Origin: Siphonodentalium dalli
Taxonomy: Eukaryota > Mollusca > Scaphopoda > Gadilida > Siphonodentaliidae
NCBI GenBank assembly: GCA_032622095.1
Contig: CP136063.1
Location: 184,679,956 to 184,743,955 of the forward strand
DNA: 64,000 nt
Direction of reading: 5' to 3'
Each line of letters opens with the position of its first letter. The first letter of the stretch is position 1. A program made the translations under genes and the position numbers. The notes beneath the pieces are model-generated. The model saw only the letters and a list, made by a program, of their open reading frames with translations, did no database searches and had not been told where the DNA came from. Positions 11,233 through 23,078 of this stretch are shown here, piece by piece.

Positions 11233-12559
11233 TTAGGCAGCTTCGCGTTTATAAGTTTGTGACTCGGCACTCGGCCTAATTTTGAAGCATGTGTCATGAT
11301 CATATACGATGACTGTCCTTTACCAAGCATATCGGATAGATTGTAGTTGAAATCCTGGTTAAGAAGTTATAGTGTCAAAATATAACATTGTCTTTTCATT
11401 CGAAATAGTGCATGTATATGCATATAAAGATGGTCACGCTATTCTAGTGGTATGGCAGTTATGCTGTCGACCGTCCGTTGCTTGATTATATGCTGGAGTT
11501 ACGTCTCTTATATGCGAACATCACCGATGTGTTGTGGAGCTTCGAGACTTTTATTTGACAGGAGAAATAACTCTATTCAAAAGATTACATGGATGATCGA
11601 CATGCACGAGAGTGCAGGTGCAGTCAATACAGTGGACAGGTGCAGTCAATACAGTGGACAATCATTGAAATGACACTAAGTCATACTTCCATATGTTCCG
11701 ACATTAGTAAATCATAGTGTAAGGAGTTTTTATGTCATATAGACTATGGGAAATGTGCTAATTTCCATATTATCTGTGATTCTGAATGATGATTCAAATG
11801 TTGTGAGTATAATTCGGACACAACCAACCATTTAAAATAGCATAACTATAATATATTATAAAGGTATGAGACATCGTACACATGCCAACGCAATGTAATT
11901 ATGGAGTATCTATCTTGTAACTCGTTCAAGTATCATATCCTTAAAACAAAACCAGGATTGCAAAAACCTACGGTTGCACACTGCAGAAATTCTTCATACC
12001 TGTATTAAATTCTGACATGACATTGGCAAAGTGAGTGATATTGAGCGACAAACAGAGTTGGAGAAACATCCATGTTATTGAAACGCTAGTAATAGTATTA
12101 GATACAGGTATACAGGGGCGTATGTAACTACGAAATATCTAATGAAAACACGAGGCAAACCGTATGTACATATATGTAATCAACGTATTTGTGTTGCATT
12201 TATGTAAGTGGCCGAACAACATACTGTATAAATTCACGAAGCGAAATTATACCAAGTATGTCGAATTGCCACTTACCATTTTATAAGCACACACATGCAA
12301 CAAAAATACATTGATTGCTTATAATTACGCACTGGCACATTAATTTCAACATATTAGAAAGAATTATCTCAAATATGTATGTTGTAAAAAATTACAATTT
12401 CCGTTAGTCGAGTACCAGTTCGAACGATTGAATTTTATTTGGCGATTTTGCAACGAAGTAACAGAAGATCAAGGCCGCTCAAGCCAAGATCGACTTCAAT
12501 GTAAATAACATAAAGCTGACGCCGAGGAACAATTAACAATAGTGTCATTAAAATAACTA
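11233..12559. other. No gene recognised; one 22-bp tandem duplication
   Basis: Intronic by the gene model that uses exon B. AGGTGCAGTCAATACAGTGG is repeated at about 11620-11662. No coding frame longer than chance. Confidence 0.5.
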
Positions 12560-12985
12560 TTCGAATTGGAAAATACAAATTAGATAACAGAGACCTTTCG
12601 CAAAATCACGATTACGGATATGGACACTATCCTGCCAGTAAATCTACGGCCAGAAATTCGATCATGTGCACGGGGGTTCTCATGTGAGACGAAATACACA
12701 CCACGCAGTTTAATTATGTGCAGATGTGTGAAGGATGTGCCACCGGCCCTGCTTGGGACGCTCTAACATTATCCGTGTGGTGTGTAAGAAACGGATAAGA
12801 ACATGGGATCTGAAAGAGACGCACATTACATTTTCCATCAAATAAATGTGTAACTTAATATTGTGGGTCATATGCTGTCTCAAAAAATAACCATCGTATG
12901 TAAGTTGTGATGGTGTCCACCTTACTAGGACAATATATCCGATCCGTATCGTAATAGCGATTTTGCGAAAGGTCTCTATAATTTG
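12560..12985. mobile_element. MITE-like inverted repeat
   Basis: GAGACCTTTCGCAAAATC (about 12590) and its exact complement (about 12959) with further pairing on both sides (about 45 bp) bound a 340-bp interior. No clear target duplication. A 126-codon minus frame at 12710-13090 overlaps it and resembles no known family. Confidence 0.6.
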
Positions 12986-14368
12986 AATTTGATGTGAATC
13001 TACCTCTAATGCATTGGCAGTCTGAATTTGAATTTCAGCCTTCGAAAATTGAATATGAAGTTTGTCATTTCGCAGTAAGCTGTCAATCATCTAATTGTTA
13101 CATGTGATTGAAGTGAAGCCAGTTATCACCACAGCCATTTTATTTGCCAACAATTTGAAGATAAATTATTGTTTGCCAACTTTTATTATAAAACAAATGC
13201 AACAAAGCGATCAGTTTTTACTTTTAAGCGAACACATTCAATTCACAGAGAAAGTATCGGTAACCGAGGACACACGATAGACACTCTAGGTATATTCACG
13301 CAAATGTCCCCGAATTCATACGCCGGTAAATCGGCCACTTACACCGATCTTTGTCGAGAAATACAAGTAACTAAGTCGTTGTTAGAACTTATCCAATGAG
13401 AATCGAGGAAAATGAAAGAAGAAAATGAAAGGTGTAATGTAATTATATGCATATATATATATATATAAATACTAGCATATTAGTAACAAATGTGTCGAAA
13501 ATAATGAAATGTGAATGGAGAAGAAAAAATCACTTCTATTAAGAGGGAAACGTGTTATATATGATCAAGAGCAGGAGCCAGGTCCCAATCTAAGGAATAT
13601 AAATATTTAGTACATGCACATCCTAGATAATTGTTAACAAGTACGCTAAATATAAACCTAAACACACTAATGGTGAACATACCACAACGCACGGGCGCTC
13701 ATAGTCATAGCCACATTAACAATATCAGATCTACTCTATACGGTATACCGTGACAGAATTTAACAATTAAACAAAACATATTTGATTCTGATTTGAATAC
13801 TTGATGCTTGACTGGCTACATATTAGCTAGCAGACTCACCAAACACATACTCCTCATAAATGTAAATGTGTTTCTCTTTATTTCAAATATGTAATTTTGT
13901 TATATCAATGAATATGGTAGAGTATAGAGAGGATCAAGAAGTTTTGAAACTTTTGCCTCGGTCAACAAAAATATTACATATGTTTGAATCAATCAAATCA
14001 AATGGGTATAAATTGTTCCACATGAATCTAACCTACTACATTGTTTTCAATTAAAGACTATACTAATGTTACTGTTCCAATGAGGGGTTAGTACTTAACG
14101 CTATAATGTGTTAGTTGAAGTGTGTGTGTATACATGCAAAGAACAGACCACGAGATATACGCATAGTATTACTAATAAGATATAGTAACAAGCATATTTT
14201 GTTAACCAACTCGCTACTGAGTGGATTTATTCTACCATTCCGTTCGTAAAGTATATAAGCATTGGAATTGTCTAATTTTTGAGACAATCAAAAGAGTGGC
14301 TCACAAAAGACCACTCTATGCACCTAGTATCCATTAATTATTGTTTGTTATCAAAGGGTTAATTTTAA
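12986..14368. other. No supported gene
   Basis: AT-rich. Two overlapping plus frames at 13095-13399 start near a minus frame start. Their peptides are not recognisable and no splice context was seen. (TA)n at about 13447-13466. Confidence 0.45.
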
Positions 14369-14933
14369 CACGGGGTAGGAACTGCTCTGCGAGGCTGATA
14401 CCTCTTCCGATCTTCAGTCCAGTTCTTATCCGATCTGGTCAAGGTCACTGGGGATTGTCCCATGGTAAATAACGCAAGTTTTACGCAACAGAGAAATATA
14501 TGCAGTTCATTTGTTGTATATACCTTGCCAGCTACCTCAACTATCAACACATACTAGTTGGAAATTGTTAAGTAAATGTGGAATAGTAGAATTTATCCAT
14601 TTTAAGAAATGTTCCAGTTCACTAGTGATGGGTCCCAGTTCACCATTGATAATATCCGTTCACTACCCGAACATCTACATTATGTATGCAACAGATTTTT
14701 GGCAAAATAAGTGTGCACATATGTTTGAACTAAATCTTCACACAAGACTCACTTTTGTTTGAATTTAATCAATAATGTTATTGCGATACGGTAGTTTAGT
14801 ACATGGTGTAAAGCACGTCTGTTTTGGACCAAGTACAAAAAAAACCTCGCAAGTGAACTGGACACGGATCGACAGTGAACTGGACCGAAAATCACAAGAG
14901 GATCTTTTCTCATGGATCAGTTCCTACCCCGTG
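14369..14933. mobile_element. MITE with 16-bp perfect ends CACGGGGTAGGAACTG
   Basis: CACGGGGTAGGAACTG at 14369-14384 and its complement at 14918-14933. Pairing continues imperfectly inward (CTCTTCCGATCTTC.GTCCAGTTC against GATCCTCTTGTG...GTCCAGTTC). Short GTTCAC/GTGAAC words recur inside. Confidence 0.7.
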
Positions 14934-15138
14934 ATTAATGTCAATTCGTCTTTTCCCCATATGTACACGATAATAATGAGCCACTCCTATAAATATAGAA
15001 TAATAAATATAGCATCTTTAGAAAGTCAATTGATACTCGCGTTATCTCGTGATCGGGCGCCATTTTGTATCTATACGCCATGACTATGAATTTAATGCAA
15101 ATGCGCTGCGATCATAAATTGAATGATCACCTCGTTCC

Positions 15139-15395
15139 TTAGATTGTGACCTGGTTGGCTCTTCTTATGCTGCTCTCAATCTTATTGGCGTCGAATTCTT
15201 TGGCTTTGGTTGGAGTGTCACGTCTACTCATGTCTATCCTCAGCAGACGCCATCTCATGAATATCACTATTGCACCACAACCGAGCACGTTTATGAACCC
15301 GATAACAGCTAACACATAGGACCACTGAAGCTTAGATCCTGGTAGAAATTTCGCAGCTGCACCATACAGTACGAGAGTTACCAGATTGAAAAGTG
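15139..15395 (-). CDS. Claudin/PMP22-family protein, terminal exon A (TM3, loop 2, TM4, cytoplasmic tail)
   Basis: Candidate last exon. The acceptor TTTATTTTGACAG ends at 15396. The first two bases complete the G left by exon 2 (GCA, Ala130), so the joined reading frame is 645 bp and 214 residues, typical for the family. It gives TM3 (about 120-144), a short second loop with LPGSKLQW, TM4 (about 154-176) and a 38-residue basic cytoplasmic tail ending in QVTI. The final V-x-I resembles a class II PDZ ligand; that is inference only. The pattern LYG..A..LP.S.L.WSY is shared with the exon at 10036-10295, showing the two are homologous. No TM1 or TM2 exon was seen between them, so they look like alternative 3-prime exons of one gene. 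Confidence 0.78.
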
Positions 15396-15732
15396 CTGTC
15401 AAAATAAATCGAAACTAAATTTGTGTTTTCGTGGCATTAGAGATATATCGAGGAATATATGGTGTTTATCTCAGCACTCCACGTTTTAAAACAATACAGT
15501 TGATCAAATAGAAAAGACCCATAATCCAAAAAATCCAAAACTCCACTGAAATAAAATATATATAGGTGTTATAATTTATTTTTATTTTTTTAGAATCAAC
15601 AAATGCAGATACCGTCAAGAAAAAATAAAACAACTTGACCAGTTCCCCCCGGATACAGATTCTCTAAAGAGATCATGATCATGATTATTTTTAATGTTTT
15701 TATTCTATTCCGAAGGTTTATATGTATCTATG
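15396..15732. other. Intron segment without recognised feature
   Basis: AT-rich, with a (TA)n tract at about 15560. Nothing coding. Confidence 0.5.
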
Positions 15733-17341
15733 TATATTCCGTATTTGTATATGTACTTGAAATATCCAACTGATCTTCCATTGGTCCAAAAGGTTCAAGT
15801 CCGCCAAATTCTGTCCATTTGCACCCTCTTGCGTGGACTAGAATGTTCCAACTGACACCTCAAGCTTTACAAGTGTTGGGAAATTTCCAACCAAACACCC
15901 GTTTATACGGTTGGAAATTTGCATCTGGGGGACACTCCAGTCCAAATAATTGACAGAAACTAGGAAAATGTTCGAATTATTGTCTAAAAATAAAGAAACA
16001 CTGTTAAATTACTGTTTGGAATATCAAACTATCAGAACAAATTCAAACTTCTGTTGATCCGCAATCTCCAACTAATGCTGTATCAGGCATGAAATTTCCA
16101 ACTACTGGCCAAAGTTAGGAGGTGAGACCCCCCCCCCCAATCGCCACTTCCATGAAAAGTTAACGTATTTTCTGGTCTGCTTGTTGATGTATTGCTGAAA
16201 TTACTTCACCGGAATGGAGAATGCTTACTGATGATTCCCCATCCCTGTGATACAAGCACGACGAGTCCGATTACAATGTACAACGTGCGGCTTTAAATAT
16301 GTAATGTCCGATTTGATATCGAATAAAAAAAAACATTCTACGACAATGTATAGCTTTCCAAGTAAAAGAAAATAGAAAAAAACATGAAACCAGCAACCAA
16401 TCGTTCGTTTTACCATGCATCTGTCAATTTTACAATGAAAACGAGAACAAACTATCATAATATTGAACACTCTTTATCACCATGTATATTGGTCCCACTT
16501 CTGGGGAAATGGTGCTGCCAGGAACTTGACTCTGCTGTGAACGAAAACGCTTGTGTTACCATGCTCGAGAATAGCATTTTTTTTTTAAGATTTCGGCATT
16601 TCGTTATGGCGAGGTACAGTAATGCCCTAATTAATCGACTTCTTAACTACAGCAGAATTATGGGTAACTTTTCAGCCATATTTCCGACTAAATCCTGAAA
16701 AGTTACCCATAATTCTGATGTGGTTAAGAAGTCGATTAATTAGAGAATTACTGTATTTGCAAATCCAGAAGGATGACGACAAATAACAGAAGCCGAAAGG
16801 TGCGCAGACTTAGATTTTTTTGGCAGTTTTATCCCAAACTTTATCAGTTATCAGACGACTTACACTGAATAATGCATATGTTTTTCAATTGTATTGACCG
16901 GAATTCTTTATCTATTGAAAAATGTCAGTAACAAGATTGAGTTATGTGAAATATTTGTTGTTTCTATTGTTTGACAATTACCATTCATGAGCAGACCTGT
17001 AACGCTTCCAGTAAATGTGAACAATGTGCTCTTATATATTGCAGCATAAACAAACTTATACTCCGATTGCAAAGTTAGCATATCAGTCAAGGGGTAGGGT
17101 GGATGAGGGCTAACTATTTCCACAACAACTTCACTGAAAAAGTTGTTAGCATGTGCGTATATCAGAGCAGGGGCTTCACGAAGCTAGGTCAAATGTCCAA
17201 GCATTTGGACGAACTGCAAAGCTTATCAACAAAACAAAAAGTGCACTGTGGTTATTTGAAGAAGCAAGCAAGGCTGCCAAATGTATATGCTGGAGATAAC
17301 TACAATATAAATATAGGCATAGACGATTATATTGAAATGCA
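15733..17341 (+). repeat. 1.6-kb direct duplication, upstream copy (flanks the LINE)
   Basis: Almost identical to 21458-23078. Differences seen are the poly-C length near 16130, TCTGCTTG against TCTTCTTG near 16175, and one base near 16600. The segment contains a GGAAATTTCC-type repeat (15770-16120) and a hairpin MITE (16615-16755), so it is ordinary repetitive host DNA and not a LINE 5-prime UTR. The copy stops abruptly at 17341, where the LINE begins. Confidence 0.9.
16615..16755. mobile_element. Hairpin MITE, TACAGTAATGCCC family, copy 1
   Basis: A near-perfect 141-bp foldback: the left arm starts TACAGTAATGCCCTAATT and the right arm ends AGAGAATTACTGTA. The arms of about 60 bp share TTATGGGTAACTTTTCAG and its complement. 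Ends in TA, as in mariner-type MITEs. Related to 60837-61054. Confidence 0.8.
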
Positions 17342-17461
17342 TGTATTTTGTCGCTATTATTCTGTGTCTCACATTTTCAGTATTTATCAAAGAAGGATGA
17401 GCTTCCTGCGGTGGCTCAAATGTATGATTTTCCACTGGTGCAAAGTATCTTGATCCACAAA

Positions 17462-17743
17462 ATGCTTTCCTTTGGCACATGGAACGCGACTGGTATTCTT
17501 TCGTCTGCGTGTTATCTCAGTAATTTTCTTGACAAACTGAACCTGGATATCTGTGGCATCAGCGAGCATTGGTTATGTGATGCAGATTTACCTTACTTTC
17601 GCCACATTAACTCAAAATATGACTTTTTTGCTGTTAGCGATTTTTCTCAACGCCTCCCTTGGAAACGCGGGCGTTACTCTGGTGGCGTATGCCTCATGTG
17701 GAATCGCGATAGGCTCGGGAGCAGAGTAACCCCTCTTAAATAA
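17462..17743 (+). pseudogene. LINE endonuclease domain, N-terminal fragment
   Basis: Begins MLSFGTWNATG. The WN and the following DICGISEHWL match the first two APE endonuclease blocks (catalytic Asn and Glu). It continues to RYSGGVCLMWNRDRLGSRVT, then meets a stop at 17741-17743. The next endonuclease block resumes in another frame about 25 bp later, so a small indel separates the two. The frame is open from 17348, but the residues before 17462 show no domain. Confidence 0.75.
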
Positions 17744-17775
17744 ATGATGATCGCATTATCGGCATACAAGTAAAC

Positions 17776-20352
17776 ATGGGAAGGAGATATATTTTCATAT
17801 TCCAAGTTTATCTTCCGTCTACGAACTATACTGTAGCATTTTTCCGGGAGTACATCCAGAAGTTGATTGACCTCCGCGATACATATAGTGTTCTCGGCAA
17901 AGTGGTTTTTATGGGCGACTTCAATGCAAGCCTTCAGCGTGATGATGCGCGTGCCAAATCATTTAAGAAGTTTTTAGACAATAAGTTTATCTCTGTCAAT
18001 GTCGTGTCTTTTCCCCTGAATATACCTGCAACACACGTTCCTGCCATGGGTTATCCTGGTTCAGTGATCGATCACATTGTCGTCAACAAAGACGACACTG
18101 ATCTTATTTTTCATTGCGAAATTCTGGACGATGATGCAATCAATGTGTCCAACCATAGGCCCATTTACGTCATGATGAAGTACGATGACTATACATATAC
18201 ACCTCGAAGTAGTACAATTCCAAGCCATAGTACATGTAAGTTCAGTTGGAAGAAGTTTAAGCTAGACACTGTAATGCAATTGTCGTATCAGTCAGATTTA
18301 GCTACATCGTTACCACGCGATGACGTAAATAACAAATCTGAGTTGGATACATTTTATGAAAACATAGTTAACTCTATCACAGTTTCTGCTCAGAATAATA
18401 TCCCAAAGAAACGTTTTAAGAAGTTTCTTAAACCTTACTGGTCGAAAGAATTAAGCTTACTTCACAAGAGTATGCGATATCACAGATCTGTTTGGATTTC
18501 GGTTGGTAGGCCAATTAATGATGCAACTGGTTTATATCGCTGTTATAAAGATGCCAAATGCTCTTTCAGGCGCGAATACCGGAGGGCATCAACTAATTTT
18601 CTTCGCTCTTTTAACGATGACATAGATAAAAGCGCTGAGTGTGATCAAGATACTTTCTTCAGACTCTTCAACGCGAAACGCAAATCATTAGGGACACTTG
18701 GTAGCACACACTTCTCCTTTCAAAATTCGATAGTACGAGAAACCCCAGATATTCTTGAAGCTTGGGCTGAGTACTATTATAACATTTTTTCCACACCGCT
18801 AACGGATCCCAAGTTTGACGAATCACATTTTAACCATGTCAACCAATTTGTAGAGACCGAATCGATGAAAAATTCAACATGCCCATTAGACGGATTGTTA
18901 ACTTTTCCAACTAATATGAAGGAAATCACATCTCTTTGTCGCACTTTAAACCTCAACAAAGCAGCTGGTACAGATGGTGTAAATTATGAGCATATTATTT
19001 TTGGTGGTGAGGCTCTTGCCCGCTGCATTGCTACCTTGTACAACTATTTCTTCCAATTTGAACATATACCACTTGGTGCTAAGCGTGGTTGTATAATATC
19101 TCTATATAAGGGACATCCTAAACCAAAAGATTCCTTTGATAGCTACAGAGCAATTACTCTGCTACCAGCAATATATAAACTTTTTGAGAAACTTTTATTA
19201 TCGAGAATGGAGAAGTATACTGCCTTTGCAATTGAAGTTGATTCCTTGCAGAATGGGTTCCAGCGGGGCATAAGTTGCAACATGTCTTCTTTTCTTGTAA
19301 CAGAAAGTATAGCGTATACATCCGAGAGACAGAGCAAACTGTTTGCCTGTTTCTTGGATGTATGGAAAGCTTTCGATAGTGTTTGGATAAACGGTTTATT
19401 GTATAAACTGCATAAGAGGCAATTACAGGGAAAAATTTGGAGGCTATTTTACCACTTGTTGAACAATATTAGCTGCTGCATTAAATACCAAGGTGGTTGC
19501 TCTAGGTGGATCCCAATGCTGCAAGGAACAAGGCAGGGAGGTACATTATCTCCCCTCTTTTATATTATATATATCAATGATCTTTTGTCAAATCTAAAGT
19601 CATCGGGATATGGCCTTTCGATGCAAGGTGCAAATTGCACGTGTCCAACGCATGCCGATGACATGGCACTTTTCTCTTTAACTGCATATGGACTTCAGTC
19701 TCTTGTCGATATTTGTGTCGAATATAGCTTGAAATGGCGTTATAGATACAACCCAAACAAAACCCATGTCATTGTTTTCAATGAAAGTGCTAACGCAGCA
19801 CTTAAACGTCATAAGAACTGGCACATGTCTTCTCATGGCCTAACAGAAACCGACAGTGTTACTCATTTAGGTATTCCGCTTGAGAAATATAATTTTCGCT
19901 CAAAACTTGTTGACAATATTTGTACAAAAACGAAGAATGCTTTCTTCTCTTTGGCTAATGCTGGCCTGCATGCAGGCGGTATTACCCCAGCGAGCTCTCT
20001 CAAGATTTACAAGTCCGTGGTCTTACCGCGAGGCCTATACGGTAGTGAATTTTTGTGTGGTCTCTCTCAATCGGACACTGTTCAACTAGAGAAAGCACAT
20101 CGTATGTGCCTCAAACTTATACAAGGCCTCAAAACTAGGACTAGCACAGACATGGTCTTGGGTCTGCTTGGTATTTCTCCTTTAATCACATTCATTAATT
20201 GTAGAAAAGTGTCCTTGTTTTCGTCATTTTGTTTACTCGAGTCTAAAAAAACTGTTAAAGATGTATTTATTATCAGATTACTGAGCTTTTCATATGAATC
20301 CAACACTGCATCGAAGAATGTGTTTTTATCAGGACCTATCCAGTATTCTTGA
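17776..20352 (+). CDS. LINE polyprotein: endonuclease C-terminal half plus reverse transcriptase
   Basis: 858 codons. Residues 1-130 complete the APE endonuclease: VYLPS (11-15), GDFN (47-50), IDH (98-100) and SNHRPI (125-130). In the last block the usual Asp of SDH is Asn, which may have disabled nicking. The reverse transcriptase follows: AAGTDGVNYE (about 396), the SYRAITLLPA block, LDVWKAFDSVW (about 527, catalytic Asp), RQGGTLSPLF (about 586) and HADDMAL (626-632), where HADD replaces the common FADD or YADD. The frame ends early at 20352; the C-terminal zinc-knuckle part is in another frame. The product would act in target-primed reverse transcription. The fragment is almost certainly not functional alone. 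Confidence 0.85.
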   Translation: MGRRYIFIFQVYLPSTNYTVAFFREYIQKLIDLRDTYSVLGKVVFMGDFNASLQRDDARAKSFKKFLDNKFISVNVVSFPLNIPATHVPAMGYPGSVIDHIVVNKDDTDLIFHCEILDDDAINVSNHRPIYVMMKYDDYTYTPRSSTIPSHSTCKFSWKKFKLDTVMQLSYQSDLATSLPRDDVNNKSELDTFYENIVNSITVSAQNNIPKKRFKKFLKPYWSKELSLLHKSMRYHRSVWISVGRPINDATGLYRCYKDAKCSFRREYRRASTNFLRSFNDDIDKSAECDQDTFFRLFNAKRKSLGTLGSTHFSFQNSIVRETPDILEAWAEYYYNIFSTPLTDPKFDESHFNHVNQFVETESMKNSTCPLDGLLTFPTNMKEITSLCRTLNLNKAAGTDGVNYEHIIFGGEALARCIATLYNYFFQFEHIPLGAKRGCIISLYKGHPKPKDSFDSYRAITLLPAIYKLFEKLLLSRMEKYTAFAIEVDSLQNGFQRGISCNMSSFLVTESIAYTSERQSKLFACFLDVWKAFDSVWINGLLYKLHKRQLQGKIWRLFYHLLNNISCCIKYQGGCSRWIPMLQGTRQGGTLSPLFYIIYINDLLSNLKSSGYGLSMQGANCTCPTHADDMALFSLTAYGLQSLVDICVEYSLKWRYRYNPNKTHVIVFNESANAALKRHKNWHMSSHGLTETDSVTHLGIPLEKYNFRSKLVDNICTKTKNAFFSLANAGLHAGGITPASSLKIYKSVVLPRGLYGSEFLCGLSQSDTVQLEKAHRMCLKLIQGLKTRTSTDMVLGLLGISPLITFINCRKVSLFSSFCLLESKKTVKDVFIIRLLSFSYESNTASKNVFLSGPIQYS

Positions 20353-20935
20353 TAACTGGAGTTTGTCCTCCTATATGTCTCAATACATATCAACAGCTCT
20401 GTTTCCAGAGAAAACAGTTTGGAAAACCCTATCGAAACAGGGCAGTCATGTTTGGAAATCTGAATGGTCTCACAGGGTGCACACGGAACCCACCTTTGAT
20501 AGATTTCGTTTGGTTCACAGCAGTCCAGAATTATCGTTTTTATGGAAAGTCTGCCAAAAGTACCCAGATGAGAAGGAGTCATTTTTCATCGCGACACAGC
20601 TACTGTGTTACCGAAATTTTGCTGGCGAAACTCAGTGCCTGTTATGTGCGCGAAGTTATATAGACCTACCGCAACACATTATAGCGGTTTGCCCAGAACT
20701 TGCAGCGTCGCGTAATCATTTTTGGTATCACTTTATAGATATGTTGCCTTTAGGGGCATTTCAACTTGTGGATTCTTTTGATCAGCAGAGACTTATTGCC
20801 CTCTTTCTAGGCTATTTGCCTATTGAACTTTTGGACATTGCATGCATTCCACCTCAAACCATATTGAGATACTTCTTGAAGGCGACTAGGGCGCTGTGGT
20901 GCGAATGGAACCATCGTTCGTCATTGGCGTCATAA
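20294..20935 (+). pseudogene. LINE C-terminal domain with C2HC zinc knuckle, frameshifted from the RT
   Basis: 213 codons overlapping the end of the reverse-transcriptase frame. Residues C115, C118, H128 and C133 form C-x2-C-x9-H-x4-C, the zinc knuckle found after the RT in many APE-type LINEs. The first codons are the frameshifted extension of the RT tail; the switch falls near 20340. The stop at 20935 is followed by about 500 bp of 3-prime UTR with a CT-rich stretch. Confidence 0.75.
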
Positions 20936-21457
20936 TTGTTTGTCACTTATATACATGTAGTCAGTGGGAGAAGAAAGTCACCATTGTTGGCAAATATAAA
21001 TAATTGGTAGCCCTCTTATATACAATGGTGTTGTGTTGGGTCTACTATTTGTTTGTAATGTCCAACAACGGTGTCTGACAACTGTGATGTGAGTGAACAT
21101 CTGGTCGTGTGGTCGGCTGGGTGCTACAGTTCTCCATGAATTTAGGATTATCTAGCTTCAATTAACCCCTCTCTGTTTCTCCCCACTTTTCTCTAACTTA
21201 ACTCATTTCATTCTATTTTCCCATACTGTCTCTATCTGTATCCGGCGCTCTGTCTCTCTCTCTCTCTATCTCTCTCTGTCTTGTTCGTGTGCCCGGCCGA
21301 TCTGTTTCCATCTATATTCGTTTTGCTTTGCACATACATAAAGTGTGTACATGTATATATGTTATGTTCTCGTTCCTATGTTCTATTGTTTTTGTATGTT
21401 CTTGTATTACATGTGTATATCATATCTTCATTTATATGGAGGAATTAAAGATATATA

Positions 21458-23078
21458 TATATTCCGTATTTGTATATGTACTTGAAATATCCAACTGATC
21501 TTCCATTGGTCCAAAAGGTTCAAGTCCGCCAAATTCTGTCCATTTGCACCCTCTTGCGTGGACTAGAATGTTCCAACTGACACCTCAAGCTTTACAAGTG
21601 TTGGGAAATTTCCAACCAAACACCCGTTTATACGGTTGGAAATTTGCATCTGGGGGACACTCCAGTCCAAATAATTGACAGAAACTAGGAAAATGTTCGA
21701 ATTATTGTCTAAAAATAAAGAAACACTGTTAAATTACTGTTTGGAATATCAAACTATCAGAACAAATTCAAACTTCTGTTGATCCGCAATCTCCAACTAA
21801 TGCTGTATCAGGCATGAAATTTCCAACTACTGGCCAAAGTTAGGAGGTGAGACCCCCCCCCCCCCCCCCCCCCCCAATCGCCACTTCCATGAAAAGTTAA
21901 CGTATTTTCTGGTCTTCTTGTTGATGTATTGCTGAAATTACTTCACCGGAATGGAGAATGCTTACTGATGATTCCCCATCCCTGTGATACAAGCACGACG
22001 AGTCCGATTACAATGTACAACGTGCGGCTTTAAATATGTAATGTCCGATTTGATATCGAATAAAAAAAAACATTCTACGACAATGTATAGCTTTCCAAGT
22101 AAAAGAAAATAGAAAAAAACATGAAACCAGCAACCAATCGTTCGTTTTACCATGCATCTGTCAATTTTACAATGAAAACGAGAACAAACTATCATAATAT
22201 TGAACACTCTTTATCACCATGTATATTGGTCCCACTTCTGGGGAAATGGTGCTGCCAGGAACTTGACTCTGCTGTGAACGAAAACGCTTGTGTTACCATG
22301 CTCGAGAATAGCATTTTTTTTTTAAGATTTCGGCATTTGGTTATGGCGAGGTACAGTAATGCCCTAATTAATCGACTTCTTAACTACAGCAGAATTATGG
22401 GTAACTTTTCAGCCATATTTCCGACTAAATCCTGAAAAGTTACCCATAATTCTGATGTGGTTAAGAAGTCGATTAATTAGAGAATTACTGTATTTGCAAA
22501 TCCAGAAGGATGACGACAAATAACAGAAGCCGAAAGGTGCGCAGACTTAGATTTTTTTGGCAGTTTTATCCCAAACTTTATCAGTTATCAGACGACTTAC
22601 ACTGAATAATGCATATGTTTTTCAATTGTATTGACCGGAATTCTTTATCTATTGAAAAATGTCAGTAACAAGATTGAGTTATGTGAAATATTTGTTGTTT
22701 CTATTGTTTGACAATTACCATTCATGAGCAGACCTGTAACGCTTCCAGTAAATGTGAACAATGTGCTCTTATATATTGCAGCATAAACAAACTTATACTC
22801 CGATTGCAAAGTTAGCATATCAGTCAAGGGGTAGGGTGGATGAGGGCTAACTATTTCCACAACAACTTCACTGAAAAAGTTGTTAGCATGTGCGTATATC
22901 AGAGCAGGGGCTTCACGAAGCTAGGTCAAATGTCCAAGCATTTGGACGAACTGCAAAGCTTATCAACAAAACAAAAAGTGCACTGTGGTTATTTGAAGAA
23001 GCAAGCAAGGCTGCCAAATGTATATGCTGGAGATAACTACAATATAAATATAGGCATAGACGATTATATTGAAATGCA
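21458..23078 (+). repeat. 1.6-kb direct duplication, downstream copy
   Basis: Second copy of 15733-17341, starting directly at the (AT)n end of the LINE and ending at GAAATGCA (23078), after which unique sequence follows. The C-run near 21853 is 12 bases longer than in the first copy. This near-identity means a very recent event, or two alleles placed in series by assembly. Confidence 0.9.
22352..22492. mobile_element. Hairpin MITE, TACAGTAATGCCC family, copy 2 (inside duplicated block)
   Basis: Same element as 16615-16755, carried along with the 1.6-kb duplication, so it is not an independent insertion. Confidence 0.8.

Larger units (their letters stand above)
17342..21457 (+). mobile_element. 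APE-type non-LTR retrotransposon (LINE), frameshifted copy
   Basis: A roughly 4.1-kb LINE lies exactly between two 1.6-kb direct copies of the same flanking DNA. It carries an endonuclease/exonuclease-like domain, a reverse transcriptase and a C-terminal C2HC zinc knuckle, in the order usual for the jockey/CR1/L2-like group. No ORF1 was recognised upstream. The 3-prime end is GGAATTAAAG followed by an (AT)n tail at about 21446-21461, not a long poly-A. The clade cannot be assigned without a search. The reading frame is broken twice, near 17740 and near 20340, so this copy cannot make one full protein. Confidence 0.85.

Noticed and set aside
12710-13399. A 126-codon minus frame and overlapping plus frames that might be a divergent gene pair
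   Set aside because: The minus frame runs through a MITE-like inverted repeat. No splice signals or family similarity.
15733-17341. The 1.6-kb block as the LINE 5-prime UTR with a head-to-tail second LINE copy
   Set aside because: The block contains a MITE and a GGAAATTTCC repeat found independently elsewhere, and no LINE coding sequence follows the second block.
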